DNA from: an uncultured Myxococcales bacterium | GTDB lineage: Bacteria; Myxococcota_A; Bradymonadia; UBA7976; VGTA01 | Reading direction: 5' to 3' | Assembly: GCA_937146725.1 (NCBI GenBank) | Contig: CAKZRU010000016.1 | Location: 1 to 64,000 of the forward strand | DNA length: 64,000 bases | Shown here: piece after piece, positions 8,760-18,661 of the stretch | How the letters are laid out: the number at the start of each line of letters is the position of its first letter | Position numbering within the stretch: the stretch's first letter is position 1 | Notes under the pieces: model-generated | Databases searched by the model: none | Told to the model about the DNA's origin: nothing | The model's input: the letters and a program-made list of their open reading frames with translations, nothing else | Position numbers and translations under genes: made by a program

Positions 8760-10313
8760 ATGAAAAAACATAGTGAAACTGAGTCAGTGTCTACTCAAAT
8801 TAGCTATATATTTAACACGAGTGAATTAAGGCTTTCTCGATTTGAGCTTAAGGTCAAAACCTATAATGGCCAAGGGCAGTTTAAAGAGGCAACCTATGCT
8901 TTTGATGATGCGCCGGTTAAAATCGGGGCACTCAATGATGAAAATCATATCGTATTACATGACGAAACAGTAAGCCGTAGGCATTGTGAAATTGTCCGAG
9001 AAGGTGATTCATACTTATTGCGTGACTTGGAAAGTACCAATGGGACTTTTGTTAATCAGGTCAAGATTAAAGAAGTCTTTCTAAATGAAGGACTTGAGTA
9101 CCAAGTTGGCAATAGCACAATCACTTTTGAACCGATTAGTGAAGAAATATCAATTCAACCTTCACCTAAAAAACGCTTTGGTAAAATGATTGGCCAAGAT
9201 CTCAAAATGAGAGAGATCTTCACGATTATCGAAAAAATCTCAAATACTGATACTACAGTCATCATTGAAGGTGAAACTGGGACGGGTAAGGATGTACTTG
9301 CCCAAAGCATTCATGAGCATTCCAGAAGGGCTAGTAAGCCCTTTGTAGTTGTTGACTGTTCGGCCATTCCGGAACATTTGATTGAAAGTGAACTATTTGG
9401 CCATGAAAAAGGCTCATTTACAGGTGCATTTATCACCCGTAAGGGTCTTTTTGAGCAGGCGCATGGCGGAACGATATTTCTTGATGAACTTGGAGAGCTA
9501 GCCTTAGATCTTCAGCCTAAACTTCTTAGGGTCCTTGAAACCCACAAGATCAGACGAGTGGGCGGTCTAGCAGAAACTGCGGTGGATGTTAGGGTGATTG
9601 CGGCAACTAATCGTAAATTAGAAGATGAAGTGAAGGCGGGGCGTTTTAGAGAAGATTTATTCTACCGATTAAGTGTAGTGCGGATTTTTCTACCCCCTCT
9701 TCGTAATCGAATGAGTGATCTTCAACTATTACTAGAGCATTTTTTACGTACGTCTAGCTTTAACCAGACGCAACAGAATCGCTTAAAGCTTAATACCGTG
9801 AGTGAAGAAGCTTTTCGGTTGATGCTAGCTCACAATTGGCCTGGTAATGTGAGAGAATTAATCAATGTTGTTGAACGAGCCTGCACCTTGGCCGAAAGTC
9901 AAACGTTAAGGCCTCAAGATCTACCTCCGCACTTGCAAAGGTCAGAGTTCCTTGATCATGCCCAAACCGAAATATCTTCAAAAACGACGGAACAAAATAA
10001 TGCGATTGACTTGCATACAGGGGATTTAGAGCTTACTCGTTCGATTCCCAAAGAAGAAGATACCTTAAATGAAAAAACAAGTGATTCTCCGTTTCGACAT
10101 TTTTTCGCTGATGAAGAAACTACAGAAAGTGAACGAGAGTTTGAAGATTTTAAACTGGCTAAGGAACGATGGATTTCTCTTTTTGAAAAAGACTATGTTT
10201 TAACGGCACTTAAGCGTTCAAGTTATAATATAAGCCATGCCGCTCGGGAAGCAAGTATCGACCGTAAATACTTTAGAAAACTTATGCATAAGTACGATAT
10301 TGAGGTGCCCTAA
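8760..10313 (+). CDS. FHA-domain sigma54-dependent transcriptional activator
   Basis: Three-domain activator of 517 aa. Residues about 35-115 form an FHA phosphothreonine-binding domain (SRRHCEI and [10 protein letters not shown]). The AAA+ domain has Walker A GETGTGKD (171-178), the sigma54-contacting loop GSFTGA (218-223, a tolerated variant of GAFTGA) and Walker [10 protein letters not shown] Fis-type helix-turn-helix closes the protein ([20 protein letters not shown]). FHA-linked enhancer-binding proteins are common in Myxococcota and answer to Ser/Thr kinases rather than histidine kinases. A GAGGT site precedes the ATG. The stop overlaps the start of the next gene by one base, so the two are translationally coupled. 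I found no convincing -24/-12 promoter in the window to name as its target. Confidence 0.93.
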   Translation: MKKHSETESVSTQISYIFNTSELRLSRFELKVKTYNGQGQFKEATYAFDDAPVKIGALNDENHIVLHDETVSRRHCEIVREGDSYLLRDLESTNGTFVNQVKIKEVFLNEGLEYQVGNSTITFEPISEEISIQPSPKKRFGKMIGQDLKMREIFTIIEKISNTDTTVIIEGETGTGKDVLAQSIHEHSRRASKPFVVVDCSAIPEHLIESELFGHEKGSFTGAFITRKGLFEQAHGGTIFLDELGELALDLQPKLLRVLETHKIRRVGGLAETAVDVRVIAATNRKLEDEVKAGRFREDLFYRLSVVRIFLPPLRNRMSDLQLLLEHFLRTSSFNQTQQNRLKLNTVSEEAFRLMLAHNWPGNVRELINVVERACTLAESQTLRPQDLPPHLQRSEFLDHAQTEISSKTTEQNNAIDLHTGDLELTRSIPKEEDTLNEKTSDSPFRHFFADEETTESEREFEDFKLAKERWISLFEKDYVLTALKRSSYNISHAAREASIDRKYFRKLMHKYDIEVP

Positions 10314-11029
10314 TGGACCAAAAGCAAATCTTTTACTCTGTGTTGATCATTTTAGTCAGTCTGTCCTTTGGTGCCTGTGCAAGTCAACAACAAGAGCCCT
10401 TATCTTTTAGTTTCAACCAAATACAACCCCCGGCTGACTCTCATGAACATGACTTTGGGTATTTCAATGTTCAAAAAAAATGGACGCGACATACAGAGGT
10501 TTTTGACCATTTCGAAGGACGTTTGTTCACCAGTGCCACCCTAATTTCGCCGGCATTTGAGCAGATTCGAGTGAAACGTCATCAAAAAAAGCTAGGACTC
10601 AGTGTTGATGAAAGCACCCAATTATTAGCAAAGCGCCTAAAGCAAAGTCAGAGTGGGTATCTTTTTTTTGTGACACTTTCATCAAGTGATGCACCCAAGC
10701 TTCAACGGCCTAATATCCAAAAGAAAGTTGAAGAAGTAATCAAAGGACGTGAAGACGAGCTCAAAGCAAGTTTGCTGATTGATGGAAATATTTTCTCTCT
10801 TAGCCAAATAGATCAATTAAGCTTTAAGCGCGGGCAAGCATTACATAATGATTTCCCCTACATTACACCGGTTAAAACAGGGTATTGGCTTTATTTTGAG
10901 GTGCCGGCAGACTTTACTGCAACAGCTTTGGCCAAAAAAAGTGAAAGTCATACTCAGCATAAGTTTCAACTCAGGTTTTCTAGTCTTTCTGCAACAGCTT
11001 TACTTGAATGGGACTTAAGCTTTCAATAA
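10313..11029 (+). CDS. Predicted lipoprotein of unknown function
   Basis: A 238 aa protein with a hydrophobic N-terminus (FYSVLIILVSLSFGACAS) in which Cys22 follows a lipobox-like FGA. The mature part is hydrophilic with alternating short strands and no family that I recognise. The ATG shares its A with the stop codon of the upstream FHA activator (TAATG), so both are made from one transcript. The coupling suggests a role linked to the regulator, perhaps sensing, but that is inference only. Confidence 0.7.
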   Translation: MDQKQIFYSVLIILVSLSFGACASQQQEPLSFSFNQIQPPADSHEHDFGYFNVQKKWTRHTEVFDHFEGRLFTSATLISPAFEQIRVKRHQKKLGLSVDESTQLLAKRLKQSQSGYLFFVTLSSSDAPKLQRPNIQKKVEEVIKGREDELKASLLIDGNIFSLSQIDQLSFKRGQALHNDFPYITPVKTGYWLYFEVPADFTATALAKKSESHTQHKFQLRFSSLSATALLEWDLSFQ

Positions 11030-11118
11030 ACATTATAAAGAGAACGATAAACTTCAGATCAAAGATCATCAGTTCAGATCACCATCCCTACGCTTAAAAG
11101 AATTGTATCAAGCACATT

Positions 11119-12084
11119 ATGTCTAATCAGCTTCCCTCCTCAGAACACTACTCAACATACTCAAATCAAAAGGACTTTTGGGTCAGTGGTCAAGATAATA
11201 CTCGACTTCATTATACCGTATCAGGTGAGGGGCCGGTTGATTACTTGCTCTTTGATGGGATTGGGTGTGATGGCTTTATTTGGGCATATCTGCGCCCTTA
11301 TCTTGAGGAAACCGGTCGAGTGATTCATCTTCACATGAGAGGACATGGACAAAGTGAAGAGCCTCAAGATTTTTCACATGTTGATATTGATTGGCTTATT
11401 TCTGATTGGGAGCAGTTACTTCGCGTAGAGTCCTTATTGGGCAGCGAAAGGCCGCTTATTGCCCTCGGTCACAGTATGGGTGTTCAAGTACTCCTTGAGC
11501 TCAGAATCCGACACCCTAAACTCTCTTGGGCTGCTTTAGTTCTGATGTGTGGAACTTTTGAGCATACCGCAAGCAATTTATATGACACCACCATGATTGA
11601 GCGAGTATTACCCTTACTTCAAAAAGCGGCAAGTCTAGGTGGTAAAAACCTTCATCGAGTATGGAAAAGGTTGGTTAGTCTACCTTTGGCTGTTCATGTT
11701 GCTCGAGCAACAGAGATGAGTGCTGACCTAACTCGCAAGAGGGATATTGAGCGATATTTAAGCCACTTAGGGCGCATGAAGCCAGACTTATTCCTAACCA
11801 TGCTTCAAAAAATGAGTGCTCATAGTTGTCGCACAGCTCTGTCAGATATTGACACAGCAAGCTTGGTGATTGCAGGTACCTTAGATCACTTTACCCCTCC
11901 TCGGCTTTCGGTTGAGTTAGACCATTTACTGCCGAACTCCAAGCTGTTGATGCTTGCAGAAGGGACGCATTCTGCACCCATCGAACAAACCATTGAAGTA
12001 AATCAAAGTATTCGCCAATTTTTACAGCAAGAAATCTTTGCCAAACTCTCCAAAAAACCCTGTCCCGCTCCATCATCTGTTTAA
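11119..12084 (+). CDS. Alpha/beta-hydrolase fold protein
   Basis: A 321 aa alpha/beta hydrolase. It has the nucleophile elbow ALGHSMGVQV with the serine in GHSMG, the oxyanion strand motif FDGIGCDGF near residue 45, a late acid in AGTLDHFTPP and the catalytic His in AEGTHSAPIEQ. This completes a Ser-Asp-His triad. Substrate is not evident; the family spans esterases, haloperoxidases and C-C hydrolases. There is no signal peptide, so it should be cytoplasmic. The gene is 89 bases downstream of the lipoprotein gene and lacks a strong ribosome-binding site. The ORF track start of the next gene overlaps it, but a better start removes the overlap. Confidence 0.85.
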   Translation: MSNQLPSSEHYSTYSNQKDFWVSGQDNTRLHYTVSGEGPVDYLLFDGIGCDGFIWAYLRPYLEETGRVIHLHMRGHGQSEEPQDFSHVDIDWLISDWEQLLRVESLLGSERPLIALGHSMGVQVLLELRIRHPKLSWAALVLMCGTFEHTASNLYDTTMIERVLPLLQKAASLGGKNLHRVWKRLVSLPLAVHVARATEMSADLTRKRDIERYLSHLGRMKPDLFLTMLQKMSAHSCRTALSDIDTASLVIAGTLDHFTPPRLSVELDHLLPNSKLLMLAEGTHSAPIEQTIEVNQSIRQFLQQEIFAKLSKKPCPAPSSV

Positions 12085-12100
12085 TCATAGAGGTACGCAT

Positions 12101-14245
12101 ATGTTTCAAAATACTAAACCAAGCGCAGCAAATCCCGTTGGGAGCTATTTAGCTGTATTAGTACTACTCGTCACCTTGGGTGCTTGTAATCACTACAATG
12201 TTGAACCTCTAGACCAGATTTTAAATGCGTCTAACCGTATTGAAAATCGTCTACCAGCCAAGACTAAACTTGATTTCCTTTTTGTGATTGATGACTCATC
12301 TTCAATGGGTGAAGAGCAGAAGGCCTTGGCTGAAAACTTCAAAACATTTTCAGACTTTTTATTTGATGAGCTTCAAGGTGCCGCTGACTATCGTATTGCT
12401 GTCACCAACTCTGGCGTTGTAAATGAAGCAGCCAACTGTACTGAAGAAAAAGCAGCGAGCGGTAAGTTTCTCTATAAGCCAGCTAATGAGGGTATTATCA
12501 TTTCTTTACCCGAAGTCCTCATCAATGGAGAGCCACCAGAGTCAAGGGTAGGTGTATTTCCTGATACGGCCGACTGTGGAGAAAGCGAAGTTGTGATCAG
12601 TTCTGAAACATTGCAATCTCTCCCAGTTAATCAATTACCACCAGCTCCAGCAGGGAATCCCTTTTGTGAAGTGCCAGATTCGGCAGCCTGCATCAAGGTA
12701 AGACGCAAACTCTATCTCGAAAAAGAGTTTCGCTGTCACTCGACTTTGGGCACATCGGGCTGTGTGATTGAAAAAGGGCTTGAAGCTATGCGCTTGGCTC
12801 TTTCTTGCAGTGGCCCCAATGCTGAAATGTTTAAATCATGCTGTATTGATTATAACGAGAATGATCCTAATCAGAATAAATATTCGTATTATAATCCCGC
12901 TTGTACGATTGGTCCAAATGATGAAGAGCCAAGCTTTCTAAGACCAGATGCGACTTTGGTGATTATTTTCATTTCAGACGAAAATGATTGCTCAACACCG
13001 GTTGATAATCCTACCGCAAGTTCCCGATTTATCTGCCAACCCGGCTGGAATTTGGATATGAATCAAGACAACATTCCTGATATTTATGAAGGACGCTGTG
13101 GTCTTGATCCAGCAGAATGTTTCCGCCGAGAATGTGGTGACTTTGCTACTCAAGGTGCGGAAGTTTGTCACAACAAGCGCTGTGATGTTGAACGCTATCA
13201 AGACTTGGGCTGTGAATATAATCGACGCCAAGCCTTGGTGCCTGTAAATGAATATCGAGACTTTTTACTAAAGCTCAAAGTACGTCCACTCGATCAAATC
13301 CTAGTGGCCACTATTGTTGGTTTCCGCCAATATTTACGTGATGAACTGAATGATCTTGTGCTTAATCCTAGTAATGACGAGCCTTATGAATTGGTGTATA
13401 ACCCAGGCATTCCGGCTGAAAACTGTGATGAGTCTGTGAACCCCAATGTTTACACGCCAGAATGCTGCCCCAATGGTAACTGCAAGGTAGATTCCATTAA
13501 ACACAGTTGTAACGTAAGTACTCCACGCGCCGTAGAATGTGCTGCACTCAATGGTGATGATCCAGAATGTCAAAACTTCTGTGGTGATGAGGCCATGTCT
13601 TGTGATTTGGTTGTGATTGATCAAAATATAGCAACACCTGGTTCTCGTTATCTTGAACTTGCCGACAGTTTAGGTGCCAATGGTCTTGGATGCTCTCAGG
13701 GCAATGAGCCTATTATTGATCCAATTACCGGTGTGATTGAAGAACGTGGAGAATGTGTAAATATTTGTGTCGATGACTTTATCAAGCCTTTACGAGCAAT
13801 CAAAGACCGAGTTGCTGACTTACTAAATACGTATTGTGTAAATCGTTTACCTGCCTGTTATGCACCGGATGTTGATGGTTCTCTGCGTCTCTGTGAAGGG
13901 GAAGAACTCTCTAATGCTACTTATTATAAATCCGGAATTCGCATTTCACGGCAGTGCTTAGTGACTCGTGAGCAAGGTGGTAATTGTGATGCCGTAGAAC
14001 CACTCACAACTTTACCCGAAAGTGAATGGAGTTTTAGCTTAGGTACCGAAGGATGCGCAGGTATTGTGGAACTTCTATCGATTCCTCCAGCCGGCTCGGA
14101 GATCTTTATCGATTATATTGTTACAGCAGGCGAATCTACAAGTGATGGGGAGTCTCTTGAGGAGACAGATATCATGAATATGCAAGCAGAGGAAATGCCT
14201 GCTGAGTCTGAAATGAATAATGAAGCAGATATGTTTATGCCTTGA
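12101..14245 (+). CDS. Lipoprotein with von Willebrand factor A-like domain
   Basis: I chose the ATG at 12101 rather than the track start at 12038, because AGAGG lies seven bases upstream, the overlap with the hydrolase gene disappears, and the protein then begins with a clean lipoprotein signal ending LVTLGAC. The mature protein (714 aa in total) opens with LDFLFVIDDSSSMGEEQ, a vWA strand with the metal-ion adhesion site DxSxS. A very Cys-rich body follows (for example CCIDYNENDPN, CCPNGNCK), likely disulfide-bonded outside the cytoplasm. The tail is acidic and Met/Glu-rich. Proteins of this type are frequent in Myxococcota as surface proteins of unknown binding partner. It probably shares a transcript with the next large lipoprotein gene. 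Confidence 0.8.
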   Translation: MFQNTKPSAANPVGSYLAVLVLLVTLGACNHYNVEPLDQILNASNRIENRLPAKTKLDFLFVIDDSSSMGEEQKALAENFKTFSDFLFDELQGAADYRIAVTNSGVVNEAANCTEEKAASGKFLYKPANEGIIISLPEVLINGEPPESRVGVFPDTADCGESEVVISSETLQSLPVNQLPPAPAGNPFCEVPDSAACIKVRRKLYLEKEFRCHSTLGTSGCVIEKGLEAMRLALSCSGPNAEMFKSCCIDYNENDPNQNKYSYYNPACTIGPNDEEPSFLRPDATLVIIFISDENDCSTPVDNPTASSRFICQPGWNLDMNQDNIPDIYEGRCGLDPAECFRRECGDFATQGAEVCHNKRCDVERYQDLGCEYNRRQALVPVNEYRDFLLKLKVRPLDQILVATIVGFRQYLRDELNDLVLNPSNDEPYELVYNPGIPAENCDESVNPNVYTPECCPNGNCKVDSIKHSCNVSTPRAVECAALNGDDPECQNFCGDEAMSCDLVVIDQNIATPGSRYLELADSLGANGLGCSQGNEPIIDPITGVIEERGECVNICVDDFIKPLRAIKDRVADLLNTYCVNRLPACYAPDVDGSLRLCEGEELSNATYYKSGIRISRQCLVTREQGGNCDAVEPLTTLPESEWSFSLGTEGCAGIVELLSIPPAGSEIFIDYIVTAGESTSDGESLEETDIMNMQAEEMPAESEMNNEADMFMP

Positions 14246-14309
14246 GCTTAGCATCCTAATTCGTGTATTTACACTTGATATAAATCACTAAAACTAAAGG
14301 ACTAAGCTG

Positions 14310-17300
14310 ATGAGCAATCAATTCACCCACAAGATACTCTTAAGTTTAGTTTTTAGTCTTTATGCTTGCGAACCGATCGACACTTCTCCCCAAAATGATG
14401 AGTTTGAGATCCAAGATAGCTCAATCAACATTGAAGAAGTATTAAGTGATTCGGCTTTACTCGTTGACAATGATCAAGAAGTGACTGGTTATGACTTTTA
14501 CTTGTTAGACCAAGGCCTGCTTGATGATCAGACTGTGGATAATGACTTAGATCAGGAGCTCAGTGACAATGATATGCTTATTGATCAAGAGCTTGCTCCT
14601 TGGCTTGGTTCATCCTGTGAAACTCAAGCAAGCCCCCTTTTGCTCAATGAAATAGAGCTTTCAGACCTGAGCAAAAAGCATAGCATTAGCACCGGACAGG
14701 CTTTGGGTCGGCAAAAATTATTGATTCATCAAGCTTCGGAGAGTGAGCAAAGTAAAGAATACTTAAGTTTGGTGGGTAATCTGTTAAGCCTCAGAGATAA
14801 GCGTGGTCTAATTATTTGGGAGCGGAACACGAGTGGAGTCAGTCATTTACATGGACTGTATGACTTTAATGGTGATGGCACACTTGAAATCCTCGCGAGT
14901 TCCTTACAAAGGGTTCATATTTATAATTTGGCTACCGGCACCGAACTATGGCGATCCGAGCCAGAAGATTTAGAAGTCGAACAGGCTCTGACAAGTGTTC
15001 ACTCGGTGAAGGTTAGCCAAGCATTTGATGAGCTATTTCCTTATCTTTATCTAAGCGATGCTGGTTGCTCTACCGCTGGTACAGGGTATGGCATTATTTA
15101 TCGTTTTGATGATGGGTTTCAAGATGTACAACGCCAAGTGATCAGTGGTCCTCGTCAAGCAGGACGCTGTGCTAAATGGCATACATTAAGACGTAAGGAT
15201 AACTTTAGTCAGACAGATGACCTTTATGTTCTCTTAACCGATCAAAAAGGGCTTCATGGCTTTTCTGCAAGCAGCGGTCAGCGCATACTGTGTGGAAATT
15301 ATGGCCAAGACTTAGTGGCTGGAGAGCTTCCTTACAAGTCTTTAAATAATGAAGAAGTCTGGAGTTGGATCAGTATTTTAAATGGACAGGTTTCTTACTT
15401 GGGGCTCAGAGACTATCAAGCAGAAGATCAACACTGTGAATCAGCACAAGATATTATAGCTCCGCTATGGCAAAGAAACCTACCGAATGCTACTCCAAAA
15501 GGGCTTATTAACATTGACCTTAATGCAGATCGCTATGATGAGATTTGGGTCAATCACTATTCTGATCCGGCCGAGTCCATGAGTGAAACACAATGGATGA
15601 CTTCAATTATTGATGGAAGAACCGGTCAAGTCTTAGCTACCCTTTCGAACATGGCAGTTCTTAGTCACTTGTCTTGGTCAGTCAACGCACAAGGTGAGAG
15701 TCTTGTGGATATTTTAGTGAGTCTTAATCCTTCATCAGCTTGGGCACCGGGCGAGGTTGTGAGTGATGTAGAAGTCATTCGGGTAAACTTGGAGCAGTTT
15801 AACCAAGCAAGCCAGCAAGATTCACCTTTCTCACTTGCTTTCGATCGAATATGGAATGAGCCCTTAAGTTCTGTGGTACCTGTTTGGCACAAGGCTTCAA
15901 GCACAGATACACCAGAGTTTCTAAGGCTATTAAAAGTTAATCATGCACAAGACCCTCATCTCATCTTTAAGCGAAGCCTCAATCAAGAAGGGTTCAACAA
16001 TCAAGAACAATTAATCAGCGTAAGCGCAAGTGGTGTTCAATATGAACTCGGTTCCGAATATTCATGGGCCTACGTTGGTGCAATCTGTCTGCAAGACCAA
16101 GAATGCGATTACTCAGAGCAGATACAAGCTGTAGAAAGTAATGGTGCAATAAGCATATTAGATCATCGTTTAAACAGAATTGCACCAGATCCTGAAGTGT
16201 CGCTTGAGTTTGTCACCGGCAGTAATGCCTTTGAGTTATATCATGCCCAAGATGCTAGTAATACGCGTCTGGTAACACTGAGTGAGGCCGGTCAACTAAG
16301 TGCTTTTTCAATCGATCAACTTGAATTGAGCCAAACTCAGCCTAGTCCGCTTTGGAAGCATTCAGTAAGCGCCTTAGCACATCCACAAGAACTTGGGCCG
16401 CATAAGCCCTTTATTACTTCGGGTCCTAACCCAAAAGTCATTGCATGCCAACGTAGAAATCCAACTCAAAGTACTTGGTTAGCCTTTGATTTAGAAAGTG
16501 GGGTAGAGATATGGCGACATACCTTAAACAGTGCATTATGGTATAGTGAAAAGCAGTATTTTGCACATAAGGTTAGACATGCTCAGCAAGAGCAGGAGCT
16601 GGTTTTTAGAGTTGAACGAGCGCTTGAACAGGCCTCGATTGATAGCTTGTCACCTTGTGAGGGCGAGGAGTATTTATACTCACATTCTAATTTGTTTATG
16701 CCTAGTTTAAGCTGTCCACAGCTTGCCACAACGCCTAGGGTGATTCATGCTTTAGATGCTCATACAGGCTCATGCGTGTGGCGAGCGATTATCCAAGAAA
16801 ACAATCCTTGTTCGCGACCCTCTTTGCAAAACTTAAGCCTACTTGACCTAAATCAAGATGGAAATGATGAACTTTACTATCTTGAAAGCGACACTTTAAG
16901 AGTCCTTAATCCGATCACAGGTGAACTCTTAGAAAGTCAAACCATTCCACAGCGTCCTGATCAAAGACTTGTGAGCGGTGGTTGGCTGAAAGGCTTTCAA
17001 GGGGGATTACTGCGCTACGGTACTTTTAGCCCACCCGACTTGTACCAAGCCCCAAATCAAAGTATTTTAGAGTATCCTTTATCTCCTCTCGAACCACTTT
17101 GGCTAGGTGCAAATATCGCAGGTATCCGAAATCAATCTTGGCTTAGATCTTGGGTAGCAATCAGTGACAATGGAATATGGACTAGATTAGGTTTGGAACG
17201 CCCTTTGGTTCGCTACAATAATCAAGGAGAAATAGATCAGATTCTTAGATTGAGTGTTTCCAACGATCTTTCTCAAAGCGAAGCAAACCTGAATCGATTT

Positions 17301-18233
17301 AATGTTGAATTATTAAATCAAGATGAACTCTTAAGCTCTAGTCCCAACATTACCGGACTTACGGAAACAGATGAGGGAGGCTTAATTGCCAGTACCAATG
17401 AAGCGGCTATATTTGTTCTTGATACAGAGGGTGCTTTGCAATGGGGACGTCAATTTGTGGCTAATCCAAGTTTACCAATGTTTAGTGATTGGGATACAGA
17501 CGGTCAGCAAGAGTGGATCATAGCCACAGCAAATGGTGAGATTCAGTTGTATGACCAAGAAAGCTATCAAGGGATTACTGAGGTTTGGGAAAGCTCTTGT
17601 GATCAAGTCGCTTTGTGCTCAAGTGAAGAAGACATTGACCAAGTCATTTTAGGTCAAAGTCTATGCATTGCGTGGATACCTCTCCAAAATACCAACAGTG
17701 TACTTATCCAGCTTCAGACTCAGTCAGGTACTGCAATAAGCGAGTGGCTTGAGCCCGACTTAGTTGACCGTTTTGTCATCAACGAGCCTAACTTGGTTGC
17801 TGATAATGAGTATCGAATTGCGATTAAAGCAAGGGTATTAGATGAAGAAGGCCAGGCAATAGACACTGCGATCAGCTATTCTGATGGTTTTATGGCAATT
17901 GACGATTCTCCACCCAATGTGATCCTCAATCTTGATCGAGAGCAGATCATGCTTGATGAAGTGAATATTCAGCCCTTGCAAATAGAGATTACAGCTTCTG
18001 ACACGGTTCGTTTAGCCGGTTGGAGCCTTTTAGTTTACTCAGAGCAAAACCAACTGGTAAAGATCATTGCATCTAGTGCAAGTAATCAACAAGAACTGAG
18101 TGAAAGATACACATGGCAAGCTCAAGATCGCTATGGAGCTCAAGTAGAACCGGGACTCTATAAAGTGAGCTTTATAGTCAGTGATGATGCAGGCCAACAG
18201 AGCGTCGCTGAAGCATGGGTTGATGTTGAGTAA
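14310..18233 (+). CDS. Large lipoprotein with FG-GAP/beta-propeller-type repeats
   Basis: A 1307 aa protein whose N-terminus (KILLSLVFSLYACEP) is a lipoprotein signal with Cys20. An acidic Asp/Gln-rich linker follows, then a long beta-rich region with calcium-loop-like repeats: YDFNGDGTLEILAS, INIDLNADRYDEIWV, LDLNQDGNDELYYLE and SDWDTDGQQEWIIATANG. These are FG-GAP/VCBS-style blades mixed with PQQ-like segments (GVEIWRHTLNS). The last ~200 residues look like Ig-like folds, the final one close to the FlgD/FlgT Ig type (GLYKVSFIVSDDAGQQS). It is likely a surface-exposed propeller protein. AAAGGA lies eight bases before the ATG. It ends only 20 bases from a convergent gene. Confidence 0.75.
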   Translation: MSNQFTHKILLSLVFSLYACEPIDTSPQNDEFEIQDSSINIEEVLSDSALLVDNDQEVTGYDFYLLDQGLLDDQTVDNDLDQELSDNDMLIDQELAPWLGSSCETQASPLLLNEIELSDLSKKHSISTGQALGRQKLLIHQASESEQSKEYLSLVGNLLSLRDKRGLIIWERNTSGVSHLHGLYDFNGDGTLEILASSLQRVHIYNLATGTELWRSEPEDLEVEQALTSVHSVKVSQAFDELFPYLYLSDAGCSTAGTGYGIIYRFDDGFQDVQRQVISGPRQAGRCAKWHTLRRKDNFSQTDDLYVLLTDQKGLHGFSASSGQRILCGNYGQDLVAGELPYKSLNNEEVWSWISILNGQVSYLGLRDYQAEDQHCESAQDIIAPLWQRNLPNATPKGLINIDLNADRYDEIWVNHYSDPAESMSETQWMTSIIDGRTGQVLATLSNMAVLSHLSWSVNAQGESLVDILVSLNPSSAWAPGEVVSDVEVIRVNLEQFNQASQQDSPFSLAFDRIWNEPLSSVVPVWHKASSTDTPEFLRLLKVNHAQDPHLIFKRSLNQEGFNNQEQLISVSASGVQYELGSEYSWAYVGAICLQDQECDYSEQIQAVESNGAISILDHRLNRIAPDPEVSLEFVTGSNAFELYHAQDASNTRLVTLSEAGQLSAFSIDQLELSQTQPSPLWKHSVSALAHPQELGPHKPFITSGPNPKVIACQRRNPTQSTWLAFDLESGVEIWRHTLNSALWYSEKQYFAHKVRHAQQEQELVFRVERALEQASIDSLSPCEGEEYLYSHSNLFMPSLSCPQLATTPRVIHALDAHTGSCVWRAIIQENNPCSRPSLQNLSLLDLNQDGNDELYYLESDTLRVLNPITGELLESQTIPQRPDQRLVSGGWLKGFQGGLLRYGTFSPPDLYQAPNQSILEYPLSPLEPLWLGANIAGIRNQSWLRSWVAISDNGIWTRLGLERPLVRYNNQGEIDQILRLSVSNDLSQSEANLNRFNVELLNQDELLSSSPNITGLTETDEGGLIASTNEAAIFVLDTEGALQWGRQFVANPSLPMFSDWDTDGQQEWIIATANGEIQLYDQESYQGITEVWESSCDQVALCSSEEDIDQVILGQSLCIAWIPLQNTNSVLIQLQTQSGTAISEWLEPDLVDRFVINEPNLVADNEYRIAIKARVLDEEGQAIDTAISYSDGFMAIDDSPPNVILNLDREQIMLDEVNIQPLQIEITASDTVRLAGWSLLVYSEQNQLVKIIASSASNQQELSERYTWQAQDRYGAQVEPGLYKVSFIVSDDAGQQSVAEAWVDVE

Positions 18234-18253
18234 TCAGTCAGCTTCATCGCAAG

Positions 18254-18658
18254 CTAAAGCCTAAACTCATAAACAAGTTGCTCTCTGTCCCCATTATTAC
18301 AGGCAACAGTAAACTCCATATTCCATAGGCCAGGCATAGTAAACACAATGTCTGTCACTTGGTATATTCCGTCACCCAAATCGTTAGTAGCAGGCTGTTT
18401 GGGTGAACCATGACCATGTTCAGGCATAAATGGAACTAAGTCAATCTCACATCCTTCTAATTTTTCAGAGGAGCCATTTGAACTTACTTTAATGGTCCAC
18501 GTATTACTTCCTCTTTCGGGAGGACTCGGAAGCATTTCTTGGAGCTCAAGCTTGTAGCTGTCTGAATTAATCATAGACCCTTCTAGCTTAGGAAGACTAG
18601 GATCACAGGCCCCAAAAGAGACGGCTAAACCGAAATAAACGCAAAGTAAGTTCTTCAT
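18254..18658 (-). CDS. Small lipoprotein with YtkA-like domain
   Basis: A 134 aa protein with a lipoprotein signal (LAVSFGACDP). The mature domain contains DLVPFMPEHGHGS followed by GIYQVTDIVFTMPGLW, the signature arrangement of YtkA-like/FixH-type beta domains, which are often linked to copper or cytochrome oxidase assembly in the envelope. The start lies three bases after the stop of the upstream temptin-like gene, so they form an operon. Two Cys residues (in EGCEID and VACNNG) could form a disulfide. The family assignment rests on the His-rich MPEHGHG motif and the MPGLW strand. Confidence 0.7.
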   Translation of the reverse strand: MKNLLCVYFGLAVSFGACDPSLPKLEGSMINSDSYKLELQEMLPSPPERGSNTWTIKVSSNGSSEKLEGCEIDLVPFMPEHGHGSPKQPATNDLGDGIYQVTDIVFTMPGLWNMEFTVACNNGDREQLVYEFRL

Positions 18659-18661
18659 AAT

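Noticed and set aside
12038-12100. Track start of the vWA lipoprotein overlapping the hydrolase gene
   Set aside because: The extra 21 residues precede a clean lipoprotein signal and ribosome-binding site at 12101, and are simply the hydrolase 3' end in another frame.
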